Shown here in pieces: positions 39,006-50,104 of a stretch of DNA of 64,000 nt. Under the pieces are notes generated by a model. The model had not been told where the DNA came from, ran no database searches, and was given only the letters and a program-made list of their open reading frames with translations. This stretch comes from Parvimonas sp. oral taxon 393 str. F0440 (GTDB lineage Bacteria > Bacillota > Clostridia > Tissierellales > Peptoniphilaceae): contig AFUS01000004.1 of the NCBI GenBank assembly GCA_000223315.2, positions 558,001-622,000 of the forward strand, given 5' to 3'. The first letter of the stretch is position 1. Every line of letters begins with the position of its first letter. A program made the position numbers and the translations under genes.

Positions 39006-42000
39006 ATGAAAAAAAATAGTATTATTGCCGGTTTATTTGTTTTTTGTATTACAACAGCCGGAATAGGTTACACTGTATATAATAGTGTTTATTCTGATAA
39101 ACAAAGACACAGAATAAATGAAACTACAAAACTTGATAGTGTAAAGTCTCCAAATGAATTGAAAGATGGAGAATATACTGCCAGTGCCGAAGGTTATGAA
39201 GGTACTGTAACAGTAAAAGTTGTAATTAAAGAAGGTAAAATTTTTTCAGTTGAGGTGCTTTCACATAGTGAAACAGATGAATATTATGAAATGGCAAAAA
39301 AATTTTAAAAACCATTGTAGAAAAAAACACATTTAATGTTGATTCAATTTCTGGAGCAACAGTTACTTCCGATGCGATTAAAGTAGCTGTTTATAAAGCT
39401 CTTGTTCAAGCTGGAGCAAAAACAAGTGATGTAGCTACGAATCTTGAAAAGGAAAATAAAGAATTAAGAGATAGAGAAAAAGCAAAGTTGTTTGCAAAAC
39501 AAACTTCAGCCATTGCTGGTAAAGTCGGATTTAACAGAAATAATTTAAAAGACGGTACATTTATCGGTGTAGGATATGGATATAATGGACCAATCAAGGT
39601 TTCAATTTCCATAAAAAATGGAGTAATATATGATGCAAGAGTTATAAGTCATAGTGATGATTATCCATATTTCACTTGGGCAAAAAGTGTGCTAAATAAA
39701 GTTATAAATGGTAGTAGCAATATTGATACAGTATCGGGGGCAACCGTTTCTAGTAGGGGAATATTGAATGCTGTAAAAGATGCTTTAAGAAAAGCAAGTA
39801 ATGGAAATAACAGTCCTGATATTAATATATCTGAAGAAACTGAACAAAACATTCCAAGGCAAAATAGCCGTGAAATCGAACAAATAAAAAAATATTTTAA
39901 AGGTTTAAAAGACGGCGTTTATATTGGAAAATCAAGTGGATACTATACAAATTCACTTGAAGTTCAAGTGACTGTTAGTGGTGGTAAAATAACAAAAATA
40001 GAATTAATTAAAAATAATGATGACAAGTCATATTTTGATAATCAAAAAGCAGGATTATTGGAGAGTAGGATTATTTCTAATCAATCAACAAATATTGATA
40101 CAATTTCCGGAGCTACAACGTCATCAAAAGGTTTTATAAATGCAGTTGTTAATGCCTTAGAAAAAGCGGTAGATTCTAATGGAAGTGATGCTGATAAATA
40201 TATTTATTCTCCTAAGACTATAATTGTAGAAGTAGGAGAAACTATCGGATTACAAAAAATAAGAAACTCATTGGAAAAATTGCCTAAAGACGTTCAAATT
40301 AATATAAAAAATAATGCAGATACAAGTTCTACAGGAAATACGAAAATTGTAGTTGAACTTATATTCAAGGACAAGAGTAAGAAAGTAGTAGAGATCCCTG
40401 TATTAGTAAATGATAAAGCTGATGGTATCTTTAAGTTTTTATCTGCTGAAGAAGTTAAAAATCTTGATAAAAATATAAATTATCCTGATGGAGTTTACTA
40501 TGGAGATAGTTACGGATTTGTTTCTAATAAACCTATTCCTGTAAAAGTTACTATTAAGAACAATAAAATTGAAGATATAGAACTTGTTCAAGAAGAGTTG
40601 GATAGATTAAAAGGATTAACTGCACCGGGAAAAATAGATGATGGTGGGGTATTCCAAGATAAATTCTATACTGTAATTAACAGAATTAAAAATATGCAAA
40701 ATATTGAATCTCTGATATATAAATTTGAAGTATTAAGGACTGCTGCCGGAGAGGTTATGAAAGAAGCTCAAGGAAAAGAGCAAACGGTTGAAGTTTATAG
40801 AGCTGCATTGGATAAAGTTGTTGGAAAACATAATTTTGGTAAATGGGGACTTACTATAGATCAATCTCATTTAACAGGAGAGAGAAATATTCATGACAGG
40901 ATATTCACATTGCTAAAAATATATGTTAGAGAAGAATTAGGGTATGATGGGGAAGATTATGATGCAGTAAGTGGTGCTACTTTCACTGCAACTGGAACAG
41001 CAACTTCTATTAAAAATGCATTATTGAAAGCTAAAAAATTTAATTTTTATGATATGAGAGTTGATGACAGTAGTTTTAAAACTTCTTATAAAGAAGGAGA
41101 TAAGCTTAATTTAAAAGATTTAAAAGTCACTATTTATAAAAAAAATAATAAGAAAATTACAGTTTCTTATTCGGATTTTGATAAATATGGATTAAAAGTA
41201 ATTAATGACCATAAGAAAGAAATAAAAGACGGATTAGTCTTAAATAAGGAAAATTTAGGACATAATGTATCTGATGGATTGAAGCTTAGAATAGTTCATG
41301 AAGAGAGTAATAGTTTTAAATTTTTAAATACAATTCTCATATCTAAAAATATGAATAAGAATTTTGAAATATCTGGAATTAAGATAAAAGCTAAGGATGG
41401 TTCTGAGTGGTATGATACTAATGGTTATAATACTACAGACTTTATTCAAGATATTACAGTTTCAAAAGAGGTTGCTAAAAAACTTAATAATAAAGAAATT
41501 GAGTTTAAGATAATAGCTAAAGACAAAAAAACTTCTGAAGAAATAGAAATTCCTTTAATTCAATCACAAAATAAGACTTTAATTGCAGATTTTGTTAGTG
41601 GAGAATACACACTAGATGTTATTGAAAAGTATAAAGGTGTGTTATTTAATAATACTTTCCGTATAAAAACAAAAGTTGAAGGAGAAATTCCTAAGGCATT
41701 TTTGTACAAAGAAATACCGGAAACTTTGATTATATCTAAAGGAGCTGAAATAACTGATTCTAAAATAAGAAGTGTTCTAAAAAATTTACCTGATAAAACT
41801 AATATTTCAATTTTGAAAGAAGTTGATATAAACAAAGCAAATGACACTATTCCACAAAAACTTTTAATAAAATTATCATTTGATGATGGTAGTGAAAAAG
41901 AATTGGAGATAGATGTTATTGTAAAAGAAAAAGTTAATACTATGGCAGATAAATATGTTTACAAAGAAAAAGACTTAATTACAATTAAAGGCAAGGAAGT

Positions 42001-43129
42001 AAAATTGAGTCATTTAAATAACTTTTTTGATGATTTACCTGAAGGTACTAAGATAGAGATTATTGAAAATGCAAATGTAAGTGAAGTAAATGAGACAGGT
42101 ACTTTAATGAAAGTAAGGCTTGAATTTACAGATAAAAGTACAAAAGATATATCAATAAATGTTATAGTAAAAGATACTGCTCCAAACAAAGCAGAGGAAT
42201 TTAAAATTTTATATCCTGAAATAAAAAATGAAATAGTAAATGTAGTAGTAAAAGACCCTAAGTATGGAGATAAGGAAAATTTTGCGGAAACAGTTAAATG
42301 GGGTGCATTTTCAGACTTTGCTATAAATAGAGATTTAAAATTGAAATCTCGTTCTTCAGATATTTCACGTATTGAAGTAATACAAGAACCGGACAGATCG
42401 AAACTAGGAAATCAAAAAGGAAAGATAAAATTAAGCTTTAATGATGGATCTAAACTTGAATTAGAAATTTCAGTTAAAATAGTTCCGTATCCTGTATATA
42501 GAATATTCAGATTAATGTCAAATAAGACACAATATGATTTACAAGATAAGTTCAATTTAAATGATTTAAAAGTAACATTATTTATGTCTAACAAATTGGA
42601 AAATGAATCCGATTGGGCAACTACCGGAACACCTATTTTAAATATACCTTATTCAGATTTTCACTTGTTTGGAATTAAAGTTGTAGATTTAGATTCAAAG
42701 AAAGAAATAGAAAATGACAGTATTATAAGTTCACTGATTAAGAATAAAAAATTATCAGTTGGAGCTTACTGTGAAAATTTAATTCAAAAAAATGATTATG
42801 AAAGTGGAAATAAATTGGTTGAAATTTTCAATATAAAAATAAGAAATATTGATGAATGGAAAGAACCTGAAAAAAATCTGGAAGAAAATAAAGAAATAAA
42901 AAATAGTGTAGAAAGCAATAAGAATCAAGATTCAGAAAAAGTTATGAATTCAAAAAAAGAAACTAAAAATGTTGATGAATTGGAGAATGCTTCTGCAGAA
43001 AATAAAATTACTGAAACAGGATATACAACTAAAGAAAAAGTATCTGAAACAGATTCGAACAATTTAGGAAAACCATCCGATGACTCAGTCCAAAAACAAA
43101 ATTTTAAAATTAATGAAAAGGAAGATTAG
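39006..43129 (+). CDS. Giant exported multi-flavin protein: four FMN-binding domains plus Ig/Rib-like repeats (frameshifted)
   Basis: Adding one A to the A7 run at 39296-39302 gives 1374 residues. An N-terminal signal anchor (I-I-A-G-L-F-V-F-C-I-T-T-A-G) is followed by four FMN_bind domains. Each starts D-G-x-Y/F and ends in S-G-A-T (about 39350, 39734, 40105, 40970), where ApbE attaches FMN to the Thr. The fourth carries a roughly 100-residue insertion. After that come bacterial Ig-like units (S-Y-K-E-G-D-K-L-N-L-K-D-L-K-V-T near 41090; a second near 42530) and Rib-like repeats (V-E-V-G-E-T-I-G-L-Q-K-I near 40230, others near 41710 and 41960). The tail is disordered and acidic, with no LPxTG. 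GGGGGA precedes ATG. The next gene starts at the following base. Confidence 0.88.
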
Positions 43130-43810
43130 ATGAATTTAATAGTAGGATTAATTGCAATAACATTATTTTATATTTTATTTGCAAATATTATAAAAAAGTA
43201 TCCAATTCTATTTTATATGGCGACTTATATATTAATAATTCCGGTTGTATTGTATTATCAAACAAAGTTTTATAAAAATATGCCAATTTGGTTTACAAAA
43301 TATATTATGGATATTTTTCAAAGAGGCATATTTTCAACAGTAACATTTATGATAGTAATGTTTTTAGGAGTTATTACAACTCATAACAAATATACACGAA
43401 AACTTATGAGTATAAGAGGTGAAATGTCAATTATAGGTTGTTTTGCAGCGATTTGTCATAATGTAGCATTTGGGATAAGATATTTTGTAGAATTTTTTAC
43501 AAATGCATCAAAAATGAATGTTTATACTAAGACGGCAACTATAATAAGTTTAATCCTTATATCAATGATGTTACCGCTTATGATAACTTCATTCAAGTGT
43601 GTGAGAAAGAAAATGAAAGCTAAAAATTGGAAAAATTTGCAAAAGTTAGCATACCCGTTTTTTTATCTAATATATGTACACTTGATGATTCTATTTATGA
43701 TTAAGCCTGAAAAACATATGCTATCAATAGTACTATACACTGTTATTTATATGTCATATACAATTCTTAGGTTTAGAAAATATTTGATAACTAAAAATAG
43801 ACAAAGATAA
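43130..43810 (+). CDS. Ferric-reductase-like transmembrane protein
   Basis: The 226-residue protein has about six membrane helices. R-K-L-M-S-I-R-G-E-M-S-I-I-G-C-F-A-A-I-C-H-N and K-L-A-Y-P-F-F-Y-L-I-Y-V-H-L-M match the ferric-reductase-like (Fre/MsrQ) domain. There, R-R-x-x-G and paired His residues on two helices bind heme b. It should move electrons across the membrane. It starts 1 base after the giant flavoprotein's stop, strongly suggesting one complex: membrane heme to extracellular FMN chain. No NADH-binding domain is fused. Confidence 0.82.
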   Translation: MNLIVGLIAITLFYILFANIIKKYPILFYMATYILIIPVVLYYQTKFYKNMPIWFTKYIMDIFQRGIFSTVTFMIVMFLGVITTHNKYTRKLMSIRGEMSIIGCFAAICHNVAFGIRYFVEFFTNASKMNVYTKTATIISLILISMMLPLMITSFKCVRKKMKAKNWKNLQKLAYPFFYLIYVHLMILFMIKPEKHMLSIVLYTVIYMSYTILRFRKYLITKNRQR

Positions 43811-43811
43811 A

Positions 43812-43847
43812 AAAAGACTATTGCAAAGTAAAATGCAATAGTCTTTT
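43812..43847 (+). terminator. Terminator after the ferric-reductase-like gene
   Basis: AAAAGACTATTGCA (43812-43825) is perfectly complementary to TGCAATAGTCTTTT (43834-43847). Confidence 0.9.
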
Positions 43848-44096
43848 CTATCAAATAAAATAATTTGTTTTATAATAATAATCTATCATTTATTTTTACA
43901 CTAATATATATTGTTATAAGGGTTTTATTAAATGAAAATTTTTATTAATTTCTTGAAATTTTTTATTGAATATGATAATATATATCTGATAGATTTAATA
44001 TTGAGTTTAAAGCATTGATTTTTGTGTGATTGATGCTTAACTTTTTCGCTATTTATGTGATATATATTATCTTTATCATATATTGTTTTTAGGGAG
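43848..44096. other. AT-rich leader of the iron-uptake cluster
   Basis: No gene seen. Several A/T palindromic stretches occur (for example GATATATATTATC near 44059-44071), where an iron repressor could bind, but none matches a Fur or DtxR box well enough to call. Confidence 0.4.
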
Positions 44097-45394
44097 GTGC
44101 TAAGTTATAAAAAAATATTATCTTTTTTCTAATATTTTGTAGTGTTTTATTTGTATGTAATATTGGAAACGTCGATGCCAAAGTTGAAAAGAAAAAGTAT
44201 TCAAATTGGCAAGAAGTTGCTAAAGATATGCATATAAAATTTACAGAAGCAAAAGAGTATGCTGATAAAAAGGATTTCAAAAGTGCTTATAAGGCAATGG
44301 ATTCTGCATATTTTGATTACTATGAGGTTCAAGGCTTTGAAAAAAATGTTATGGTTGCGATTTCTAATAACAGAGTAAATGAAATTGAAGCATTATTTAG
44401 AGAAATCAAGCATGCTTTTTTAGGAAATACAAGCGAATCGGTTGAAAAAATAAAAGCATCGATAGATGAACTTGATATGAAAGTTTACAAAGATGCACTT
44501 GTTTTGGATAAGGTGATTCCAAAAAGTGCCCCTGATTCGGAAGGAAAGATTGTTTTTGGGAATGCCGAGGTTAAACAGGGGGATGAAAAAGCTAAAAATA
44601 TTCAAGATTTTTTAACATCTTTCGGATTAATGCTTAGAGAAGGATTAGAAGCAATTTTGGTTTGTGTTGCAATTATTGCTTATCTTGTTAAGACGGGTAA
44701 TAAACATCTTTGTAAATCAGTTTACTTGGGAATGGGTGCTGCCGTTATATGTAGTTTCGGTTTAGCAATAATAATAAATTACTTATTAGGCGGAGTTGGA
44801 CAGGAGTTACTTGAAGGTTGGACTATGTTCCTAGCAGTTATAGTTTTATTCTATGTTAGTAACTGGATTTTATCAAAATCTGAAGAAGAGGCATGGGAAA
44901 ATTATATTCAATCTAAAGTTCAAAAATCAATAGATAATAAAAGTAAATGGACTTTAGTTTTTGCAGCTTTCTTAGCGGTATTGAGAGAGGGAGCGGAACT
45001 TATATTATTTTATAAAGCTTCATTTTCAGGAGGAAGTAAAATTTTATATCCTATGGGAGGACTTATTGCAGCTTCAGTCATTTTAGTTGTTATATTCTTG
45101 CTTTTTAGATTTACTTCAGTTAAATTACCGCTTAAACCGTTTTTCTTGTTTACAAGTATATTATTATATTTAATGTGTATCTCATTTATGGGAAAAGGGG
45201 TTATAGAGTTGACAGAAGCAGGAGTTATTTCCGGTTCAACAATTATACCCGCAATGCAAGGTTGGACTATTCCAATTTTGAATATTTATGATAGAGCTGA
45301 AACACTAATTCCGCAAATTATGTTAGTAATAATTAGTGTTTGGATATTGTTGGGACACTATTTCAAATTAAGAAAAATTAAAAAATCAAATTAA
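44097..45394 (+). CDS. FTR1-family high-affinity iron permease (5' end frameshifted)
   Basis: From 44228 the frame is open for 388 residues. Upstream it continues as a signal peptide (N-I-I-F-F-L-I-F-C-S-V-L-F-V-C) ending near D-A-K, cut by a stop beside the A7 run at 44109-44115. One added A gives about 432 residues. The true start is uncertain because GTG 44097 overlaps its own GGGAGG site. An extracytoplasmic helical domain is followed by seven helices with two R-E-G-x-E-type motifs (L-R-E-G-L-E-A-I-L-V and L-R-E-G-A-E-L-I-L-F) that conduct iron. First gene of the Fet/P19-like cluster. Confidence 0.9.
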
Positions 45395-45459
45395 TTTTTC
45401 TTACTTATCAAATTTAGTTATTTATTTTTATGAAAACAAAAATTAGGAGGATTTATTTT

Positions 45460-46182
45460 ATGAAAAAGTCAAAAATGGTTGTAACATTAGCATTATTAGC
45501 ATCAGTAGGTTTGGTTGGTTGTCAAAAGAATGACACAGCTAAATTAAATGAATTACAAAAGTCAATTGAAGAGAAAGATAAAAAAATCTCTGAATTAACT
45601 GAAAAATTAAAAGATGCCGGTGTTGAAGATGAAAAAGCTGAAGATGCTGAAAAACCTGGTGAATCAGGATTTGAAGAAATTAAAATCGGAGAAGAAAAAA
45701 TAGTAGGACCTTTCCAAGTTGCTACAGTATATTTCCAAGGGGTTGATATGGTTCCTGAAGGAAGACAACCAAGTGCAGCTGAATCAGATATGCACTTAGA
45801 AGCAGATATCCATTTAACTAAAGAAGCGGGTAAAAAATTCGGTTTTGGTAGTGGAAAGGATATTTGGCCTGCATATTTAACAGTAAACTATAAAGTATTA
45901 TCAACAGACGGAAAAGAAGTTACTTCCGGATCAATGATGCCTATGAACGCTGATGATGGAGCACATTATGGAACAAATATCAAAAAGAATGTGCTTAAGG
46001 TTGGTAAGTATAAATTAGTTATTGAAATTCAACCGTCAGCTGACTATTTATTACACACTGATGAAGAAACAGGTGTTCCTGCAATTAAAGATGGTGGAAA
46101 AGCTGAAGCATCAAAATATTATGAAAAACAAACTGTTGAGTTCGAATGGGATTATACAGGTCAACAATTGCAAAACAAATAA
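45460..46182 (+). CDS. P19/Tp34-family iron/copper-binding lipoprotein
   Basis: The 240-residue lipoprotein has a lipobox L-V-G-C (Cys near residue 21), a short acidic coiled coil, then a P19/Tp34 domain. M-V-P-E-G-R-Q-P-S-A-A-E-S-D-M-H-L-E-A-D-I-H holds the metal-binding Glu, Met and His residues, and D-D-G-A-H-Y-G with the later H-T-D-E-E-T-G adds the others. P19 proteins bind Fe and Cu outside the cell and work with FTR1. AGGAGG sets ATG 45460. Confidence 0.92.
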   Translation: MKKSKMVVTLALLASVGLVGCQKNDTAKLNELQKSIEEKDKKISELTEKLKDAGVEDEKAEDAEKPGESGFEEIKIGEEKIVGPFQVATVYFQGVDMVPEGRQPSAAESDMHLEADIHLTKEAGKKFGFGSGKDIWPAYLTVNYKVLSTDGKEVTSGSMMPMNADDGAHYGTNIKKNVLKVGKYKLVIEIQPSADYLLHTDEETGVPAIKDGGKAEASKYYEKQTVEFEWDYTGQQLQNK

Positions 46183-46230
46183 TAGTAATATAAATATTAT
46201 TAGTATTTAATATATGACAAATAGGTAAAT

Positions 46231-46254
46231 CCTCTCTTAAAATTTTAAGGGAGG
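46231..46254 (+). terminator. Hairpin between the P19 and DUF2318 genes
   Basis: CCTCTCTTAAAA pairs with TTTTAAGGGAGG (one G-T pair). The T run after it is only four long, so it is more likely an attenuator or RNA-stability element. Confidence 0.6.
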
Positions 46255-46285
46255 TTTTGCCACGTTTTAGGAGCGAGGTTTTATT

Positions 46286-47612
46286 TTGGGAAAATTTTAT
46301 GTTGATGTAATTTTTACTATATGTACATTTTCTTTTTCTTTGCATTAGTTTTGTCTTTTTTAAAGAAAAATATATCTTTATTAAATAAAATAATTTCCTT
46401 TTCAATTTTAGGATTAGGAATTATTTTAGGTTTATATATACATATACTTAGAGTTAAAAATAAAAAAGAAATGATACATACAGTAACAAAATTGAATAGA
46501 TATGTCTTTGCATTATGTTTATTTATTTTTATTTTACTAAGTATTTTTTAATTTTGAGTATTCTAGTAAAAAAACATAAGCGAATTTACAAAGTATTTAT
46601 TTCTTTAAATTTAGCATTTATGCTTATTGCAATTTCCTGTATGCTTTATTTAATAATACCTAGACTATTAACTCAAGCAATGGAATTTGTTGCGTTTGGA
46701 GAAGATTCTGTAAGTACAATGACTTTGTTTAGAATAAGTGGGTATATACTTGGAATTTTAACAGGAATTTTACTTGTATTGGCATTTTATAAATTCTTAA
46801 TAAGATGTAGTAAAAGACAATATACTATAATGTTTATTGCAGTATTTATCAATACTTTTCTAGAATATGCTCTAAGGGGAATTACAGCTATTGTTAGACT
46901 CAAAGAATATTTAAAAAAAGATTTCAATATGGCTCCTATTTTGACTGAAAAGAGTAATATCTTTGGAATAAAAGTTTTTGATTTGATGATTTTTGAAGAT
47001 AAAAGCGAAGCATATTTCATTGGAATAGCTTTTATAATAATATTATTGGGAGCAATATTCTTTGTTTATAATAATTTAAAAGTTAATGGCAACTTTGAAA
47101 CCAATGCAAGTTTAAGAAAAGAAAAATGGAGATTAATTGTAAATAGAAGATGGGCATATTTTACAACTGTCTTATCTTTTGTTATGTTGTTTTCTGCAAC
47201 ATATTTAAATTATCAACTAACAAAGCCGGTTGAACTAACTGCTGCTCAGCCTTACCAAGAAGAAGGAAATAATATTGTAATTCCTCTATCTGATGTTGAT
47301 GATGGACATTTGCATAGATTTTCTTATAAAAAAGATGGACATGACATAAGATTTATAGTAGTTAGAAAGCCTAACAGCACTTCTTATGGCGTAGGACTAG
47401 ATGCTTGTCAGATATGTGGTGTTGCAGGTTATTTTGAAAGAAAAAATGATATAGTATGTAAAAGATGTGACGTTGTTATGAATAAGGCAACTATAGGATT
47501 TAAGGGTGGATGTAATCCTATACCTTTTGAGTATAAAATTGAAAATTCAAGGATAATAATTGATAAAAAAGTTTTAGATAAAGAAAAAGAAAGATTTCCA
47601 ATAGGTGAATAA
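46286..47612 (+). CDS. DUF2318 Fe-S-containing membrane protein of the iron-uptake cluster (two frameshifts)
   Basis: About 442 residues once T runs at 46311-46315 and 46544-46549 each gain one T. Start is probably TTG 46286 (M-G-K-F-Y-V-D-V-I). The first 270 residues hold about eight membrane helices. The extracytoplasmic C-terminal DUF2318 domain has D-A-C-Q-I-C-G, C-K-R-C and G-G-C-N-P (five Cys), thought to bind metal or an Fe-S centre, plus D-D-G-H-L-H-R-F. Equivalent proteins sit between P19 and ABC genes in Campylobacter and E. coli Fet-type clusters. It is followed at once by an FtsX-like permease. Confidence 0.85.
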
Positions 47613-47613
47613 T

Positions 47614-48894
47614 ATGTTTTGGAGAATGGTTTTTGGAACTTTAATCAGACAACGAAAAAAGATGTTTATGATAGCATTTACTGTTGCACTTGGCGTTTCG
47701 CTTGCAACCGGAATGTTAAATGTAATGCTTGGGGTTGGAGATAAAGTAAATAAAGAACTTAAAACTTATGGAGCAAATATAAATGTAGTTTCTAAAGATG
47801 CTTCACTTATTTCTGATTTATATGAATTGGAAAATTCAGAAACTGCAACGAAGGATAAATATTTAAAAGAAGAAGATTTACCTAAAATTAAACAAATATT
47901 TTGGGGGTTTTCGATTGTGGATTTTACTCCCTATCTTGAAAAAACTGCAAAAGTTAATAATCAAAAAACTAAATTTATAGGTACATGGTTTGCCAAACAT
48001 ATGGATTTAACAACAGGTGAACAAATTGATACCGGAATGAAAAATTTGAAAAATTGGTGGAAGATTAATGGAGAATGGTTAAATGAAGATGATAATGACA
48101 GTGTTATGGTTGGAAGTTTATTTGCAGGAAGAAATGGAATAAAGGTTGGAGATAAAATAGAAGTTAGTAGTGGTAAACAAACCAAGGTTTATAATGTTAA
48201 AGGGATATTTGAATCAGGCGGTAATGAAGACTTAAATATATTTTCTACTTTAAAGACTGCTCAAGAATTATATGATGCTAAAGGTAAAATTTCAAATATA
48301 GAAGTTTCTGCACTTACAACTCCTGATAATGAATTGGCTAAAAAGGCAACAAGAGATCCAAACAGTTTAACACCAACCGAGTATGAAACTTGGTATTGTA
48401 CTGCATATGTAAGTTCCATTTGTTATCAAATCCAGGAAGTTGTTGAAGATAGTGTTGCAAAACCTATAAGACAGGTTGCTGAGTCAGAGGGAAAAATTTT
48501 GGATAAAACTAAATTACTTATGATACTAATTACAGCATTGGGTTCAATAGGTTCAGCACTTGGAATCTCAAATCTTGTTACAGCAACTGTAATGGAGAAG
48601 AGTCAAGAGATAGGTCTTATAAAAGCAATTGGAGGTTCCAATTTAAGAATTATGTTGCTTATACTTACAGAGATTGTACTTACCGGAATTATTGGAGGTA
48701 TAGCAGGATATTTCATTGGACTTGGATTTACGCAAATCATTGGTATTACAGTATTCGGTTCGTATATTGAACCGGCTGTTATGGTTATTCCGATAGATAT
48801 TGCTTTGGTAATAGGGGTTTCCTTAATAGGAAGTATTCCTGCTATACATTATTTATTTAAACTTAAGCCGACAGAAGTTCTTCATGGAAGGTAG
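47614..48894 (+). CDS. FtsX/MacB-like ABC permease (iron cluster, first)
   Basis: The 426-residue protein has one N-terminal helix (M-F-M-I-A-F-T-V-A-L-G-V-S-L), a large extracytoplasmic MacB-PCD domain (Y-G-A-N-I-N-V-V; V-M-V-G-S-L-F-A), then three C-terminal FtsX helices with E-I-G-L-I-K-A-I-G. It ends K-P-T-E-V-L-H-G-R, typical of the family. Start ATG 47614, directly after the DUF2318 stop. With the next two genes it forms a complete FtsX-type transporter of the FetCDE kind. Confidence 0.9.
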   Translation: MFWRMVFGTLIRQRKKMFMIAFTVALGVSLATGMLNVMLGVGDKVNKELKTYGANINVVSKDASLISDLYELENSETATKDKYLKEEDLPKIKQIFWGFSIVDFTPYLEKTAKVNNQKTKFIGTWFAKHMDLTTGEQIDTGMKNLKNWWKINGEWLNEDDNDSVMVGSLFAGRNGIKVGDKIEVSSGKQTKVYNVKGIFESGGNEDLNIFSTLKTAQELYDAKGKISNIEVSALTTPDNELAKKATRDPNSLTPTEYETWYCTAYVSSICYQIQEVVEDSVAKPIRQVAESEGKILDKTKLLMILITALGSIGSALGISNLVTATVMEKSQEIGLIKAIGGSNLRIMLLILTEIVLTGIIGGIAGYFIGLGFTQIIGITVFGSYIEPAVMVIPIDIALVIGVSLIGSIPAIHYLFKLKPTEVLHGR

Positions 48895-48901
48895 GATTAA
48901 A

Positions 48902-50101
48902 ATGAGCAAAAGAAAAATGTATTTAAAAATGATTTTAAGTTCTTTCATTAGAAGAAAGTCAAGAATGGTAGTAGCGCTTTTAGCGGTTATAATTGGAGCT
49001 ACAATTATGTCAGGGCTTATTACAATATATTTTGATATTCCAAGACAGTTGGGGAAAGAATTTAGATCTTATGGAGCAAATTTTATATGTTTACCTAATG
49101 AGGGAAAAATAAGTGAAGAAGAATATAATAAATTCAAAGAACTTGTAAAAAATAAGAACGTTGTAGGAGTTGCTCCTTATAGATATGAGACAACAAAAAT
49201 AAATCAAAAGCCTTATATTCTTGCAGGAACTGACATGGAGGGGGCAAAAAAGAACAGTCCATTTTGGTATATTGAAGGAGAATGGGCAACTAATAGTGAT
49301 TCAAGTGAAGTTATGGTAGGAAAAGAAATTGCCAATACTTTGGGACTTTCTGTTGGAGATAAATTTAGAGTTGGTGGAGTAAAGCATGGTAAAAGTGCTG
49401 TTGCATCGGATGTAAATGATTCTGCGGAAAAAAGTAAAAATAAAGATACGGGCGATGATTTTTATGATGTGATTTTAACCGTAAAAGGTATAATTACTAC
49501 AGGTGGGAAGGAAGAATCTTTTATATTTTTAAGTCTTGAAAAACTTAATGAAATTGTAGAAGATACTACCAAAATTGATTCTATTGAATGCAGTATAGAA
49601 GCTAATCACAGTGAGTTGGATAATTTTGCCAAGGAGTTGAATGGGAAATTACCGAATGTTTTTGGGACCGCGGTAAAGAGAGTTACTCAATCTCAAGATA
49701 CTGTTTTAAATAAATTAACAGCACTCATATTACTGGTAAATGTTGTAATTTTAGTATTGACAACTATTTCCGTTTCAACAACTATGATGGCAATAATTGC
49801 TGAAAGAAGAAAAGAGATAGGATTAAAGAAAGCGCTCGGTGCTCATAATAAAGAAATAATAATGGATTTTATTGGAGAGAGTGTATTGCTTGGCTTGATT
49901 GGAGGACTAATCGGAGTAGGATTTGGATTTGTATTTGCGCAAAGAGTAAGCCTTAGTGTTTTCGGTAGGACAATTACATTCCAATATTTATTGATTCCTG
50001 TAATTGTTGTTATTTCAGTATTAGTAACTACTGCAGGTTGTATATTACCTGTTAAAAAAGCTGTTGAAATTGATCCTGCTTTAGTATTAAAAGGAGAATA
50101 G
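48902..50101 (+). CDS. FtsX/MacB-like ABC permease (iron cluster, second)
   Basis: The 399-residue protein has the same architecture as the preceding permease: anchor helix (V-V-A-L-L-A-V-I-I-G-A), periplasmic-type domain with Y-G-A-N-F-I-C-L, and three C-terminal helices with R-K-E-I-G-L-K-K-A-L-G-A. Ending A-V-E-I-D-P-A-L-V-L-K-G-E. ATG 48902 is preferred to 48884 because AAGGTAGG lies between them. It probably pairs with the first permease as a heterodimer. Confidence 0.9.
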   Translation: MSKRKMYLKMILSSFIRRKSRMVVALLAVIIGATIMSGLITIYFDIPRQLGKEFRSYGANFICLPNEGKISEEEYNKFKELVKNKNVVGVAPYRYETTKINQKPYILAGTDMEGAKKNSPFWYIEGEWATNSDSSEVMVGKEIANTLGLSVGDKFRVGGVKHGKSAVASDVNDSAEKSKNKDTGDDFYDVILTVKGIITTGGKEESFIFLSLEKLNEIVEDTTKIDSIECSIEANHSELDNFAKELNGKLPNVFGTAVKRVTQSQDTVLNKLTALILLVNVVILVLTTISVSTTMMAIIAERRKEIGLKKALGAHNKEIIMDFIGESVLLGLIGGLIGVGFGFVFAQRVSLSVFGRTITFQYLLIPVIVVISVLVTTAGCILPVKKAVEIDPALVLKGE

Positions 50102-50104
50102 ACT

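Noticed and set aside
44050-44085. Possible Fur box upstream of FTR1
   Set aside because: Only generic AT-rich dyads; too few matches to the GATAATGATAATCATTATC consensus in a 70% AT background.
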